Source: Chlamydiia bacterium (lineage in GTDB: Bacteria > Chlamydiota > Chlamydiia > Chlamydiales > GCA-2402025). From it: a stretch of DNA of 64,000 bases. Shown here piece by piece: positions 16,878-25,849 of the stretch. The stretch lies in NCBI GenBank assembly GCA_030427725.1, contig JAUICV010000002.1:609226-673225 (forward strand), read 5' to 3'. The notes under the pieces were generated by a model. It ran no database searches and was not told the origin of the DNA. It saw nothing but the letters and a program-made list of their open reading frames with translations. The position numbers were made by a program, and so were the translations under genes. Position 1 is the first letter of the stretch, and every line of letters starts with the position of its first letter.

Positions 16878-17537
16878 GACTTCCATAAGGGAAGAGAACT
16901 TCCAGACCCTGCTTGGAAGAGGATCGTTAGCGGGATAACATTTGGGCTTAATATAGACAGGTTGGATAGAGGTTTGGAGCAGGGAATTGATTCCTTTCAA
17001 AGAATCTTCAAATCCAACTGCTGTAGTAGAATTGGTTAGTTCTAAGGCTTTTAAATAGCTATCAGGTGAGGGTTTAGCTTCATTGTAAAGCTCTCTAGTT
17101 ACCCAAAGCTCAATTACATTTAGTTCTGGTAAGAATTTGCGGATGACATCAGTTTGTTCTTTAGGAGAATTTGTGACGACAGCTTTTTTAATGGGTAGGT
17201 TTGAAAGCTTTGCTAAAAGCTCTTTAGCACCTTCCATAAATTTTAAGTGGCCATCTAACAGCTTTTGCTTATAAATGGCTTGTTTTTGAGATCTTAAGAC
17301 ATCCCACTCACTTTCCTTTTCAAAAAGACCGGGAGTAGCTGAGTAAATGCCATTACGTAGTGCTGCTGTAGATTTTAAGGCATGTGTCAAATAGGTCGTA
17401 AAATCCCAATCTAATTGAAAACCTTGGGTTTCTACCATCTCTAAGTATGAATGGTAATGGAGACTTTCAGTATCGACTAAAAGTCCATCGAAGTCGAAAA
17501 AAAATGAATCAAATTTAGAAAAATTAAAAGCCTGCAT
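16851..17537 (-). CDS. HAD-superfamily phosphatase, phosphoglucomutase/Gph-like
   Basis: 228 residues with all four HAD motifs: FFFDFDGLLVDTE (nucleophile and acid Asp), VVTNSP, KPSPDSY (Lys) and VGFEDSLKG. The cap domain is inserted after motif I, as in subfamily I (beta-phosphoglucomutase, phosphoglycolate phosphatase). Substrate cannot be set from sequence. From memory, a HAD gene also lies near truA in Chlamydiaceae, so this is probably the conserved copy. Confidence 0.88.
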   Translation of the reverse strand: MQAFNFSKFDSFFFDFDGLLVDTESLHYHSYLEMVETQGFQLDWDFTTYLTHALKSTAALRNGIYSATPGLFEKESEWDVLRSQKQAIYKQKLLDGHLKFMEGAKELLAKLSNLPIKKAVVTNSPKEQTDVIRKFLPELNVIELWVTRELYNEAKPSPDSYLKALELTNSTTAVGFEDSLKGINSLLQTSIQPVYIKPKCYPANDPLPSRVWKFSSLMEVLPLHNTLV

Positions 17538-17576
17538 AAGCTAAGCAGCTTATCACAGGCCTAAAGAAAAGGAAAC

Positions 17577-17594
17577 CTCTCTTTTAAAAGAGAG
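17577..17594 (-). terminator. Palindrome downstream of the 17608 gene
   Basis: CTCTCTTTTAAAAGAGAG is a perfect 18-base palindrome just after the stop of the leftward gene at 17608, followed on that strand by a T-rich stretch. A plausible but weak terminator. Confidence 0.4.
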
Positions 17595-17607
17595 ACTATA
17601 GTAAAGC

Positions 17608-18405
17608 TTACAGACCTGCATATACAGGTTTGGCTGTTCCGATAATGCTATCTAAATCGAGACTTGATTTTATGGCATTATTGACCTCTTGAACTGCCGC
17701 TAAAAATCGAGATTTGTCCTGTCCCCAGTTTAAAACGTGGTTGCCATCTGTAGAATAGGAGTGATCAGTTTGCAATTGTTTCACAAATCTTGCTCTGTAC
17801 AAACTAGCTTTATCGTATACTTTACCTTCTATTTTTACGGCTTTTCCCATAAGACACAGAAAGAAAGTAGTTATTTTTGAAGAGTTGATTTCCTTGACTA
17901 AGGTACTGATATCTCTATCTCTAACCATTGCCTTACTTGCTTTATCATATACTAGTTTAGCTACTTCATCCAGATTTTGAGTCAGTTTATTTTTTTTGAT
18001 ATGTTTATTAACTTCTTTAACAATGGCTAAGTAAATTTCTTTATCTTTTTCCCAGTTTAATTCGTGACTCTGTGTGGAGTTTGGCTCCCCATGCATTTCA
18101 AAATATCTAATAAAGCAAGCATTTATTACAGATCCTCTTGTGTATTTCTTATCTCCATCAGAGAGTTTAATAGTCTCTCCTGACAAAGAGTCAAAAAATG
18201 CTTCGGCTTTTTGAAAAATTCGGATTAGCAGATATTTACTATAGTCTTCTTTAACCTCACCTCGATCAAGCGGCTTAAGTAAAGATAAGTTGACGTATTT
18301 ATTTTTATTAGAGCTTACTGTTGAAGAAGATGTCGAAAACATTTTAGCTTCTTCATGAGAAAGATCTAGTTCCCTAGCTGTAAGCCAATTTGATATTGAA
18401 AACAT
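17608..18405 (-). CDS. Unrecognised protein with an internal duplication
   Basis: 265 residues, no family recognised. Two copies of a ~67-residue unit stand 111 residues apart (about 70-137 and 181-247). FFDSLSGETIKLSDGDKKY aligns with FFLCLMGKAVKIEGKVYDKA, and SHELNWEKDKEIYLAIVKEV with NHVLNWGQDKSRFLAAVQEV. The shared core is LNW-x2-DK-x3-(Y/F)LA-x-V-x-EVN-x2-I. It is mostly helical and charged with no signal or membrane segment. Probably lineage-specific. Confidence 0.75.
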   Translation of the reverse strand: MFSISNWLTARELDLSHEEAKMFSTSSSTVSSNKNKYVNLSLLKPLDRGEVKEDYSKYLLIRIFQKAEAFFDSLSGETIKLSDGDKKYTRGSVINACFIRYFEMHGEPNSTQSHELNWEKDKEIYLAIVKEVNKHIKKNKLTQNLDEVAKLVYDKASKAMVRDRDISTLVKEINSSKITTFFLCLMGKAVKIEGKVYDKASLYRARFVKQLQTDHSYSTDGNHVLNWGQDKSRFLAAVQEVNNAIKSSLDLDSIIGTAKPVYAGL

Positions 18406-18564
18406 TTTGTTACCTATGGTTAATTTAATTAAGTATATTGTAACAAATAATAAAAATAATTTGAATAAAATATTAAAAATATTTTTAACAACAATAGTTA
18501 GTTGTGAAGGAGTGGATTGTAAATTATTTAATACTAGTGGGTTAAAGAAGTGGAAGGGGGGGTG

Positions 18565-18602
18565 AAAAAGCTCTCCTAGAGAGGGGATTTCTCTAGGAGA
18601 GC
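18565..18602 (-). terminator. Rho-independent terminator of the 18630 gene
   Basis: On the minus strand a 12-bp stem (GCTCTCCTAGAG with CTCTAGGAGAGC, 9-base loop) is followed directly by TTTTT at 18569-18565, about 30 bases after the stop at 18630. Confidence 0.85.
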
Positions 18603-18629
18603 CGAAATGGAGTTTATGTAATGAAGTTA

Positions 18630-19013
18630 TTAGTATAAGTTAGTAGAAAGTCCATTAATAAAATAACCCCATCCATATTTGTTACCTGGTATGAAAGTAT
18701 TACTTGATAGTCTCGAAAAATGACCTTTAGCAAACTGGGTTACCTTCTTTAGGTTGTATTTATACCCAGATTGTTCAAAACTAAGATTTACGACGTGATT
18801 GGCTACGCTAGATATGGAAACAGCTCTAAGCTTTCCCTCTACTTTAAATAGAGGTGAGGCTAGTCCAAAAAAGGACATAATTCTGGCAAAAAAGCCAGAA
18901 TAGGCTTTAAATGAATACGTACCCGAAGCGAAAGATTTGCTTTTATCTTCTGTGTAAATTGGGTTCTGTTTTGAGCAATAGTCGTTATTTTGAGATTTTA
19001 AATAAACTTGCAT
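18630..19013 (-). CDS. Unrecognised small protein
   Basis: 127 residues from ATG 19013, preferred over an upstream start at 19100 because AGGTGG lies 6-7 bases before it. The middle has a hydrophobic stretch (FFARIMSFFGLASPLF) and the C-terminus is Gly/Asn/Tyr-rich (GNKYGWGYFINGLSTNLY). It shows a motif like the neighbour at 17608 (GxAxPLFKVEGK compared with GKAVKIEGK), so the two may be distantly related. Followed by a strong terminator. Confidence 0.65.
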   Translation of the reverse strand: MQVYLKSQNNDYCSKQNPIYTEDKSKSFASGTYSFKAYSGFFARIMSFFGLASPLFKVEGKLRAVSISSVANHVVNLSFEQSGYKYNLKKVTQFAKGHFSRLSSNTFIPGNKYGWGYFINGLSTNLY

Positions 19014-19139
19014 ACTAAACCACCTGTTAATTTGTTTTATAAAATATAATAACAAAAATTTTAATTTATTAAAACAATATAATAGAGTGTGAGAGCGCAA
19101 CGTATTGATAATAAGGTTGATAGAGTAAGAGGAAAATTA

Positions 19140-19222
19140 TACCGACGACTGGACTCGAACCAGCACCCTATTGCTAGGAGAAGATTTTGAATCTACCGCG
19201 TCTACCATTTCGCCACGTCGGC
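19140..19222 (-). tRNA. tRNA-Leu (anticodon CAA)
   Basis: On the minus strand: acceptor GCCGACG with CGTCGGT (first pair G-U), D-arm GCGAAATGGTAGACGC, anticodon loop TTCAAAA (anticodon CAA, reads UUG), class II variable arm and T-arm TGGTTCGAGTCCA, discriminator A. One T-T mismatch lies in the anticodon stem (GTAGA/TCTTC). CCA is not encoded. Confidence 0.95.
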
Positions 19223-19276
19223 ATAAAAAAGACGATGGGAACCAGTTTAACGGCTCAGAAAATTAAAGGAAATGAG

Positions 19277-20029
19277 TTAATTATAAAAAACCTTCGTTAG
19301 AAAAAGGCCATGAGGAGGAACTGCTCTTGAAGCCTTTTTGCGATCTTGAGACTCTAAGATAAGCTTTGGAGCGTCTTTTGAAAGCTTTTTTAAGCCACAG
19401 TCGATTAGAGTTCCAACCATATTTCTAACCATTTTGTATAAAAAGCCGCTGCCGTGGATTTCTATGCAGTAGAGTTTTGGAGTAGTTTCTGAGATGGAGA
19501 TGCTATAGATGGTTTTGATAGGAGAGTGTTTTGCAGAGCCTTGATCTTGCTTGTTTGCAAAGGCTTTAAAGTTGTGAGTGCCTAAAAAATGCTTTGAGCT
19601 TTTTTTCATAATATCTAAATCTAAAGGTCTGCTGATGTGTAGTGAGTAGGGTTTTTGAAATGGGGAGTGGACTTTGTTTAGGTAAAGAAAATATCTATAG
19701 ATTTTTCCCTTCGCTTGAAATCTTGCATGAAAGTTTGGCTCTGCTTCTTCTAGCTTTAAGATCCTAACATCTTTTGGTAAAAGACCATTTAGGGAGTAGA
19801 ATAGTTTTTTAGTATCAAGTACTTCTTCATGATGAAAGTGAGCGATCTGTTCTAAAGCATGAACTCCTGCGTCAGTTCTTCCAGAGGCTATGACTATGAC
19901 TTTTTGATTTAAGATGGTTTTGAGTGTGTTTTGTAAAAGCTCTTGGATTGTTAAAGAGTTGGGTTGAATTTGCCAGCCACTATAAGCTGAGCCATCGTAA
20001 GAAATAGAGAGTTTATAGCAATGTTTCAT
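19277..20029 (-). CDS. truA: tRNA pseudouridine(38-40) synthase TruA
   Basis: 250 residues, normal length. YDGSAYSGWQIQPN, the catalytic SGRTDAGVHALEQ (Asp53), FHARFQAKGKIYRYFLY and GSGFLYKMVRNMVGTL are all TruA hallmarks. It modifies uridines 38-40 of the tRNA anticodon stem-loop. Its ATG overlaps the ispD stop by 4 bases, so it is translationally coupled to ispD. Confidence 0.97.
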   Translation of the reverse strand: MKHCYKLSISYDGSAYSGWQIQPNSLTIQELLQNTLKTILNQKVIVIASGRTDAGVHALEQIAHFHHEEVLDTKKLFYSLNGLLPKDVRILKLEEAEPNFHARFQAKGKIYRYFLYLNKVHSPFQKPYSLHISRPLDLDIMKKSSKHFLGTHNFKAFANKQDQGSAKHSPIKTIYSISISETTPKLYCIEIHGSGFLYKMVRNMVGTLIDCGLKKLSKDAPKLILESQDRKKASRAVPPHGLFLTKVFYN

Positions 20030-20697
20030 GACAAGCTTTGGTTTTGCATAAGATATGAAACATACTTAAGATCATCAGGCGTGGTTACTTTGGGATTAGG
20101 GGCTAAATTTTCGATAAGTGTTACTTTCTTATCTAAAATTTCTGCAAGACTTACATCATCTGTGAGGGTTAAATTGTGTTTTTTTGCCAAGGTAAACCCT
20201 TCTGATAACACGTCAGATTGGATCAGTTGGGGGGTTTGAATTTCCCAAATAAGCTCTCTTTGCAGTGTTTTTTCAACAATTGATGCAGGGCTTGCTTTTT
20301 TTATGGTGAAGGGAATTTTTTTTCCTAAGGTTGCAGCTGGAGTTTTGATGCCTTCTTTAATCAATTTTAAAAGGGCATTTTCAGAGACTAAAGGTCTAGC
20401 CATGTCATGGCTTACTATGAAATCAACTCGTGAATTTAAAGCATTAAAACCAGATTCTAGAGAATCTTGCCGTCTTTTGCCTGGAAGAGCAAATTTCACT
20501 GAGTATGAAGAAAATAGATTCTGATAATAAGGATCGCAGACGATGACAATTTCTTCAAAACACTCAAGCTTTAAAAATAATTCGAGGCTATGAAGAGCTA
20601 CAGGTTTTCCATTCAGCATCTGGTATTGCTTAGGAATATGCGATCCGAATCGAGAACCGATACCACCTGATAGTAAAATTGCAGAAAATTTAGGCAT
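20026..20697 (-). CDS. ispD: 2-C-methyl-D-erythritol 4-phosphate cytidylyltransferase
   Basis: 223 residues. The nucleotide loop (LLSGGIGSRFGSHIPKQY), VSHDMARPLVS, FTIKKASPASIVEKTLQRE, EIQTPQLIQ and LTDDVSLAEI follow IspD order. It makes CDP-methylerythritol in the non-mevalonate isoprenoid pathway. The usual A-x-G-x-G at the loop is S-G-G-I-G-S here, within family variation. First gene of the ispD-truA pair. Confidence 0.95.
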   Translation of the reverse strand: MPKFSAILLSGGIGSRFGSHIPKQYQMLNGKPVALHSLELFLKLECFEEIVIVCDPYYQNLFSSYSVKFALPGKRRQDSLESGFNALNSRVDFIVSHDMARPLVSENALLKLIKEGIKTPAATLGKKIPFTIKKASPASIVEKTLQRELIWEIQTPQLIQSDVLSEGFTLAKKHNLTLTDDVSLAEILDKKVTLIENLAPNPKVTTPDDLKYVSYLMQNQSLS

Positions 20698-20807
20698 ATT
20701 TAAAGCTCTAAAACATCATAAAAAAGAAGGATTCTAACAGAAAGGGGGTATTTTGAATAGAATATGGCGCATAGTGAAATATACGCCATAAAGATTATTT
20801 TAAGGTC

Positions 20808-21068
20808 TTATGACAAGTGGTTGTTCACAAGTTTTGTCATTTGGAACATGTTTACAGGTTTTTTTGTTCCAAAAACCTTAGCTAGATTCTCATCAGGGAT
20901 GATGTTTCTTTTGTTCTCTGGGTCTTGGTTCTTGTGTTTTTTGATATACTCCCAAAGTTTTTTTGTAACTTCAGTTCTTGGCATAGGACCCTTGCCAACA
21001 ACCGCCGCTAGATCAGCACTGATTTTCATAGGCTGCATAAATTTTGAGTTTGTACCTTTTTTTGCCAT
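20808..21068 (-). CDS. SWIB/MDM2-domain protein
   Basis: 86 residues, almost entirely one SWIB domain: KISADLAAVVGKGPMPRTEV, KLWEYIKKHKNQDPENKR, IIPDENLAKVFGTKKPVNMF. SWIB is a eukaryotic chromatin-remodelling domain. Outside eukaryotes it is characteristic of Chlamydiae, both free-standing and fused to topoisomerase I. A role in chromatin condensation or nucleoid binding has been suggested but is not shown here. It is next to ispD and prfB, as in Chlamydiaceae (from memory). Confidence 0.95.
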   Translation of the reverse strand: MAKKGTNSKFMQPMKISADLAAVVGKGPMPRTEVTKKLWEYIKKHKNQDPENKRNIIPDENLAKVFGTKKPVNMFQMTKLVNNHLS

Positions 21069-21281
21069 TGCAAAACTCCTTAATCAAAAAAATTATATTA
21101 AATTTTCAGAGGATATAAAATCTCTCTATACGTTCCTCGTGAGACAGGTTGTATCTTGGTTGAGAATTTATAGTCAAAAAAAAACACGAAATATGGCTCA
21201 TTTTCTAGAATTTCTTGCGTTTTAGCAGCTTTTAGTGGCAACTTATGTGTTTTTGAAGTGGAGTATTGTTTAGCTGATTTC

Positions 21282-23441
21282 ATGTCCAAACTCATAGCGA
21301 AAAGCCGAAAACAAGTATTTAAATTATCTTTTTTAGCACTAGACTCTTTGTCTAAAAAACTAGAGAAACACAAAAGCTACAAAGACAAATATAATTATCT
21401 AAAAAATCTAGATGAGGCCAAGCCCTTTCTAAAGTTAATTGAGCAGGTGGAAGAAAGCCTTTCGCTAAAGAAGCTCTATTTGCTGTTGTCCTTAGTAGTC
21501 ATTGATCAATCTCATGTCCTCTCTGCTTGTTTAAAAAATAAGAAATCCTTAGATGGTTTATTAGATGTTTTAGAGCACTTAGAGTCGTTTTATAACGAAG
21601 TGGGTGGTGTTATAGGATATCAAAAGATAGCTCTTGATTTACTTTGCCAACATGAAAACGAAAATGAGCCACACCAGGTTTCTGAGAAGTTTTATCCTCC
21701 GCATGGAATTGATCTAAGAAATTCTTCAAAACAACGAGATGAGATTGTGGCTTGTGGGATTTTAGCACAAGATCAGATGGCAGAGATATATCCGGTTGGG
21801 GGCGCGGCAGACCGGTTGAATTTACATGATGAAAACACAAACTTAGATCTTCCAGCTGCTAAGCTTGAGTTTTTGGGAAGGTCTCTTTTAGAGGGGCTTA
21901 TTTTAGATCTGCAGGCAAGAGAGTATCTTCACTATAAAGTGACAACGAATCAAGTGGTTACTCCTTTAGCATTGATGACCTCCAAAGAAAAAAACAATGA
22001 CGTTCATATCAAAGCGATCTTTGAAGAGAATAATTTTTTTGGAAGAGATCCAAGCAGTGTTAAATTTTTTTCTCAGCCTCTTGTTCCCACATTCACAGAA
22101 GATGGAAAATGGTGTTTGAAAGATAGTGAAAACCTTCTTTGTAAGCCCGGAGGACATGGTGTAATCTGGAAGTTAGCAGAGAATGAAGGGGTTTTAAATT
22201 GGATTTTAAAAGAAGGTAAAAAAAAGGCTCTCATTCGTCAAATTAACAATCCTGTGGCAGGGACAGATCTGGGGCTTTTAGCCCTATCTGGTTATGGTGT
22301 GCGCTCTGATAAATGTTTTGGTTTTGCTTCTTGCTTGAGAAGGGTTTTGACTAGCGAAGGGATCAACATCTTAAAAGAGAAAAAAACTGATCAAGGATAC
22401 AAGATCGTGTTATCCAATATCGAGTACTGTGATTTTAAGAAATTTAATATAGAAGACGTTCCGGGAAGTTTAGACTCTAGGTATTCGGCTTTTCCTTCCA
22501 ACACAAACATTTTATTCGCTGATATTCGATCTACTCAAGAGGCTATCCAAAACTGTCCTTTCCCAGGGATGTTAGTGAATTTTAAAAAAATGGACCATTT
22601 TGAAAATGGTCAGATGGTTCATAACGGAGTTGCTAGAGTTGAGCTCTTAATGCAAAACATAGCTGATGGCTTTGAGAAAATATTTGATCAATCTTTTGAA
22701 AAAGATCCCCATCCAGATACTCGTGCTTTTATGACCTTTAATGAGAGGCGTAAAACGATTTCCCCAACGAAAAAACAGTTTGTTCCAGGATCCGGTCTTG
22801 TTGAAACAGCTTGGGGGTGTTTCTATGATTATTTAACAAATATATGGGACCTTTTTGTAAATTACTGTGACTTTGATATGCCAGAGCTTGGTTCTGAGCA
22901 AGACCTACTTAGTGGAAGCCTTTCGTTCATGGTTAAATATCATCCTGCTTTAGGTCCTCTTTATTCAGTTATAGCCAAAAAACTCAATAAGGGAAGTATG
23001 AAAAAAGGCTCTGAGCTTCAGTTGAATATTGCAGAAGTTGAGATTAACAACTTGGATTTAGATGGTTCTCTTTGTATTCACGCAGACCAAGTTATGGGTC
23101 ACCTTGAAGAGGGTAGACTTGTTTATTCGGATAAGGTCGGTATGTGTAAACTAAAAAACGTACAAGTGAAAAATTTGGGAATTAACGCTAATAAAGAGAC
23201 TGTTTTTTGGAAAAATAATTTAGATCGTAAGCAGTGTTTGAACATCCATCTCAAAGGCCAAAGTCTTTTCGTGGCAGAAGATGTTTGCTTTGAAAATGAT
23301 TTAGAAATAACAGTAGAAAATGGGACTTATATAAAAGCTTTTATGAAAGACGGGAAGCTTTCTTTTGAACAAGGAGTGTTAACAAAACCTCTTCTTTGGA
23401 ACTACTCAATTCAGAAAAACCTTTTAGAAATAAAGAGATAA
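21282..23441 (+). CDS. UGP3-like UDP-sugar pyrophosphorylase
   Basis: 719 residues from ATG 21282; an in-frame GTG at 21258 is the alternative and neither has a strong ribosome site. The catalytic middle has IYPVGGAADRLNL (nucleotide loop), REYLHYKV, KPGGHGVIWKL, IRQINNPVAGTDLGLLALSG, FPSNTNILFADI, LLMQNIADGF and FMTFNERRKT. These segments closely resemble plant chloroplast UGP3 (UDP-glucose pyrophosphorylase of sulfolipid synthesis) as I remember it, more than bacterial GalU. The C-terminal ~150 residues look like a beta-helix. It would make UDP-glucose or a related UDP-sugar. A bidirectional terminator follows. Confidence 0.75.
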   Translation: MSKLIAKSRKQVFKLSFLALDSLSKKLEKHKSYKDKYNYLKNLDEAKPFLKLIEQVEESLSLKKLYLLLSLVVIDQSHVLSACLKNKKSLDGLLDVLEHLESFYNEVGGVIGYQKIALDLLCQHENENEPHQVSEKFYPPHGIDLRNSSKQRDEIVACGILAQDQMAEIYPVGGAADRLNLHDENTNLDLPAAKLEFLGRSLLEGLILDLQAREYLHYKVTTNQVVTPLALMTSKEKNNDVHIKAIFEENNFFGRDPSSVKFFSQPLVPTFTEDGKWCLKDSENLLCKPGGHGVIWKLAENEGVLNWILKEGKKKALIRQINNPVAGTDLGLLALSGYGVRSDKCFGFASCLRRVLTSEGINILKEKKTDQGYKIVLSNIEYCDFKKFNIEDVPGSLDSRYSAFPSNTNILFADIRSTQEAIQNCPFPGMLVNFKKMDHFENGQMVHNGVARVELLMQNIADGFEKIFDQSFEKDPHPDTRAFMTFNERRKTISPTKKQFVPGSGLVETAWGCFYDYLTNIWDLFVNYCDFDMPELGSEQDLLSGSLSFMVKYHPALGPLYSVIAKKLNKGSMKKGSELQLNIAEVEINNLDLDGSLCIHADQVMGHLEEGRLVYSDKVGMCKLKNVQVKNLGINANKETVFWKNNLDRKQCLNIHLKGQSLFVAEDVCFENDLEITVENGTYIKAFMKDGKLSFEQGVLTKPLLWNYSIQKNLLEIKR

Positions 23442-23476
23442 AAAAAGCAGCCAAACAAATATGACTGCTTTTTTTT
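23440..23476. terminator. Bidirectional terminator between convergent genes
   Basis: AAAAAAAGCAG and CTGCTTTTTTT form an 11-bp stem (4 bp GC-containing) with a 14-base loop between the UGP3-like gene and the leftward gene at 23493. The A and T tracts allow use on both strands. Confidence 0.75.
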
Positions 23477-23492
23477 AGAAACTCTTAGAGAA

Positions 23493-23993
23493 TTACTCAC
23501 CGTCCTCAGAAAAAGCGAGAGGAGAGTCTGGCAAAGAAGCCTCAGGTGATGGTGGCGCTGGCGTCGCAACACGAGAGGACTCGTTAGAGCTTGCATTACT
23601 TGAGCTTTGAGAGCCGTCATCGCTTGAAACATCTTCTGAATCTTCTTCAGTAGCTTTATAAGTTTGATCAGTAGACTCCGCAGCTTTTGCTTCTGCTACT
23701 GTCTCATCGTCTTCTATTTGAAAGATTTTGTTAAACATTGCGATAGCAACAGCTGCTAATCCAACACCTAATCCAACTAAAACAGCCTCTTTTTTATGAG
23801 ACCTGATAAAGCTAATAGCGCTATGGAAGTGGTCTTTTAAAAAAGCACCTAGTTTTGAGAAGAAGTTTTTAGCGATGTCTTTAATTGCGGTTAAAGAACT
23901 AGAGCCTGTACTAGCTGCTCTAGAAAGAACTCCTGAAGCTATATGTGCACAGTTTGATGCGTGATGGGTTGCGAAATTGATTGCTGATGTCAT
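23493..23993 (-). CDS. Single-pass membrane protein with acidic Ser-rich tail
   Basis: 166 residues from ATG 23993 (GGAGG 8 bases upstream; an ATG 15 bases earlier is less likely). Residues ~1-75 are helical and weakly hydrophobic, ~75-90 form a membrane segment (VLVGLGVGLAAVAIAMF), and the last ~70 residues are Asp/Glu/Ser/Pro-rich and probably disordered. Unrecognised. It shares the helix/membrane/charged-tail plan of the proteins at 59.9-64 kb and may be an inclusion-membrane or surface protein. Confidence 0.7.
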   Translation of the reverse strand: MTSAINFATHHASNCAHIASGVLSRAASTGSSSLTAIKDIAKNFFSKLGAFLKDHFHSAISFIRSHKKEAVLVGLGVGLAAVAIAMFNKIFQIEDDETVAEAKAAESTDQTYKATEEDSEDVSSDDGSQSSSNASSNESSRVATPAPPSPEASLPDSPLAFSEDGE

Positions 23994-24240
23994 GAGAATG
24001 GCCTCCATTTCAAAATTTACGTTTATCCGTTAACATTGATCATATAGTGAAAAAAGTTAAGCAAGGAATTTACAGTTCTAAGGAATTTAATGTAAAGGCC
24101 AGATTAAGGTTTCATGTTTTTAAAAGAAAAGTCGTATTGTTAGAGATGGTTTTAGTGGACTTTTTTCATTGAGAGCTAGACATAAAAATATTACAATACA
24201 AGGCTACAAAAAAACACATTTTCAAAAGAGTTAAATTCGT

Positions 24241-25336
24241 ATGAATGAAGAAATAAAAGAGCGTTTATCAGACTTAAAACAAAGACTTCATCACATGTGG
24301 GGGTATCTTTGACTTAGAAGAAAAAGAAAAAAAATTAACTGAGCTTGAAAAGGTGATGGAGGAGAGTAGCTTCTGGGATGATAATGACAATGCTCAGAAG
24401 GTTATTGCCGAGGTTAATAAAATCAAAAGCTGGTTAATGCCCTACAAAAATAGTGTACAAAAGTTTGAGGCTACATATGATTTTTTAGAAGAGGTTGTCC
24501 CTGAAGAAGATCCAAGTTTTTACGAAGAACTTTTAAATGAAGTTAAAGAAGTTGAAACGATCGTAGAAGATTTAGAAGTGAAAAAAATGCTGTCTAAAGA
24601 ACTTGATAGTAATAACTGTTTTATATCGATCAATTCAGGGGCAGGTGGTACAGAGGCATGCGACTGGGCTCTGATGCTTTCTAGAATGTATCAGAGATGG
24701 GCCAATCGAAGAGGATGGAAGGTTGAAATGGTCGACAGCGTGGATGGAGACGTGGCAGGACTGAAAAGTGTTACTTTAAATATTAAGGGTCCATTCGCAT
24801 ATGGTTATAGCAAAGCAGAAATAGGAATTCATAGACTTGTTCGGATTTCTCCATTTGATAGTAACTCTAGACGACATACAAGTTTCGCTTCAGTTGATGT
24901 GACACCAGAAATTGATGACGATATAGATGTTAAAATCTCTCCAGATGAACTCAGAATAGATACTTTTCGCTCTTCTGGAGCTGGAGGACAGCATGTTAAT
25001 ACCACAGATTCAGCTGTGAGAATTACACATATTCCAACTAAAATTGTCGTCTCTTGTCAAAAAGAGAGGTCTCAGCTTCAAAACAAAGAAACTTGTTTAA
25101 AAATTTTGAAGTCTAAGCTATATGAACTGCAAGTTCGCAAGAGAGAACAAGAACTTTCTGAAGGAAGTGGAGAAAAATTAGATATAGCTTGGGGATCTCA
25201 AATCAGAAATTATGTCTTTCAGCCTTACACTCTCGTCAAAGACACTAGAACTAAGTATGAAGTTGGTAATGTAGATGAGGTCATGGATGGAGATATTGAT
25301 GGTTTTATCACAGCATATCTTAAGGAGTTTGGATAG
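24241..25336 (+). CDS. prfB: Peptide chain release factor 2, with programmed +1 frameshift
   Basis: The frame from ATG 24241 gives MNEEIKERLSDLKQRLHHMW then GYL and a UGA at 24310-24312. A +1 shift at CTT TGA C continues DLEEKEKKLTELEKVMEESS to the stop at 25336, about 364 residues in all. RF2 features are present: the SPF recognition motif (RISPFDSNSRRH) and the GGQ loop (SSGAGGQHVNTTDSAV). RF2 ends translation at UGA and UAA. The internal UGA provides the classical autoregulation. Gene order SWIB/prfB/GNAT/yebC is chlamydial. Confidence 0.97.
24301..24313 (+). promoter_or_regulatory. RF2 programmed +1 frameshift site
   Basis: A G-rich Shine-Dalgarno-like stretch (TGGGGGT, 24298-24304) precedes the slip site CTT TGA C (24307-24313). 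Low RF2 lets ribosomes pause at UGA and slip +1 into the coding frame; high RF2 terminates them. Confidence 0.95.
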
Positions 25337-25849
25337 TTGGCAAAACTTACAGAATCAGACCAGTTTGATATAAGGTATTCAGAGACAGAAGATGAGGCTT
25401 TTTTGTCTAAATGGCTTTTATCTCCTGGAGTAGCTCATCAATTTACTATGAAATCCAAAGATGAGATTCTAGAGATGTCTAAAATTTGGATGAGTTACCG
25501 AAAGGTCAAATCAAGTTTGACAGCGACTTATAAAAATAAACCTTGCGGAGTAGCTACTCTATTTTTAATGCCTTTTCGAAAAGTTGCGCACATGGCTTTA
25601 GGATACATTCTTGTAAGCCCTGAGATGCAAAGGAAAGGCATAGGGGAAGCATTACTAAAAAACCTGGAACATCTGGCTAAATCATATTTTAAACTAGAGC
25701 TAGTGCAGTTCGAAGTATATGGGGATAGCTTACTAATTCCTATTTTGAAAAAGAGAGAGTATAAAGAACTTTTTACCCAAGAGGGGTTTATTAAAGAAAA
25801 TGAGAGCTCATATCTTTCAAGAACACTACTTGAGAAAAGCCTATTATGA
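25337..25849 (+). CDS. GNAT-family acetyltransferase, first of a pair
   Basis: 170 residues from TTG directly after the prfB stop; GGAG in the prfB end lies about 9 bases upstream. GNAT motif A is VSPEMQRKGIGEALL, preceded by strands typical of the fold (FDIRYSETEDEAFLSKWL). Substrate unknown. It resembles the next gene throughout (opening SETEDEAFLSKWL compared with STLEDGDIMKGWL), so the two arose by tandem duplication. Its stop overlaps the next start as ATGA. Confidence 0.88.
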   Translation: MAKLTESDQFDIRYSETEDEAFLSKWLLSPGVAHQFTMKSKDEILEMSKIWMSYRKVKSSLTATYKNKPCGVATLFLMPFRKVAHMALGYILVSPEMQRKGIGEALLKNLEHLAKSYFKLELVQFEVYGDSLLIPILKKREYKELFTQEGFIKENESSYLSRTLLEKSLL

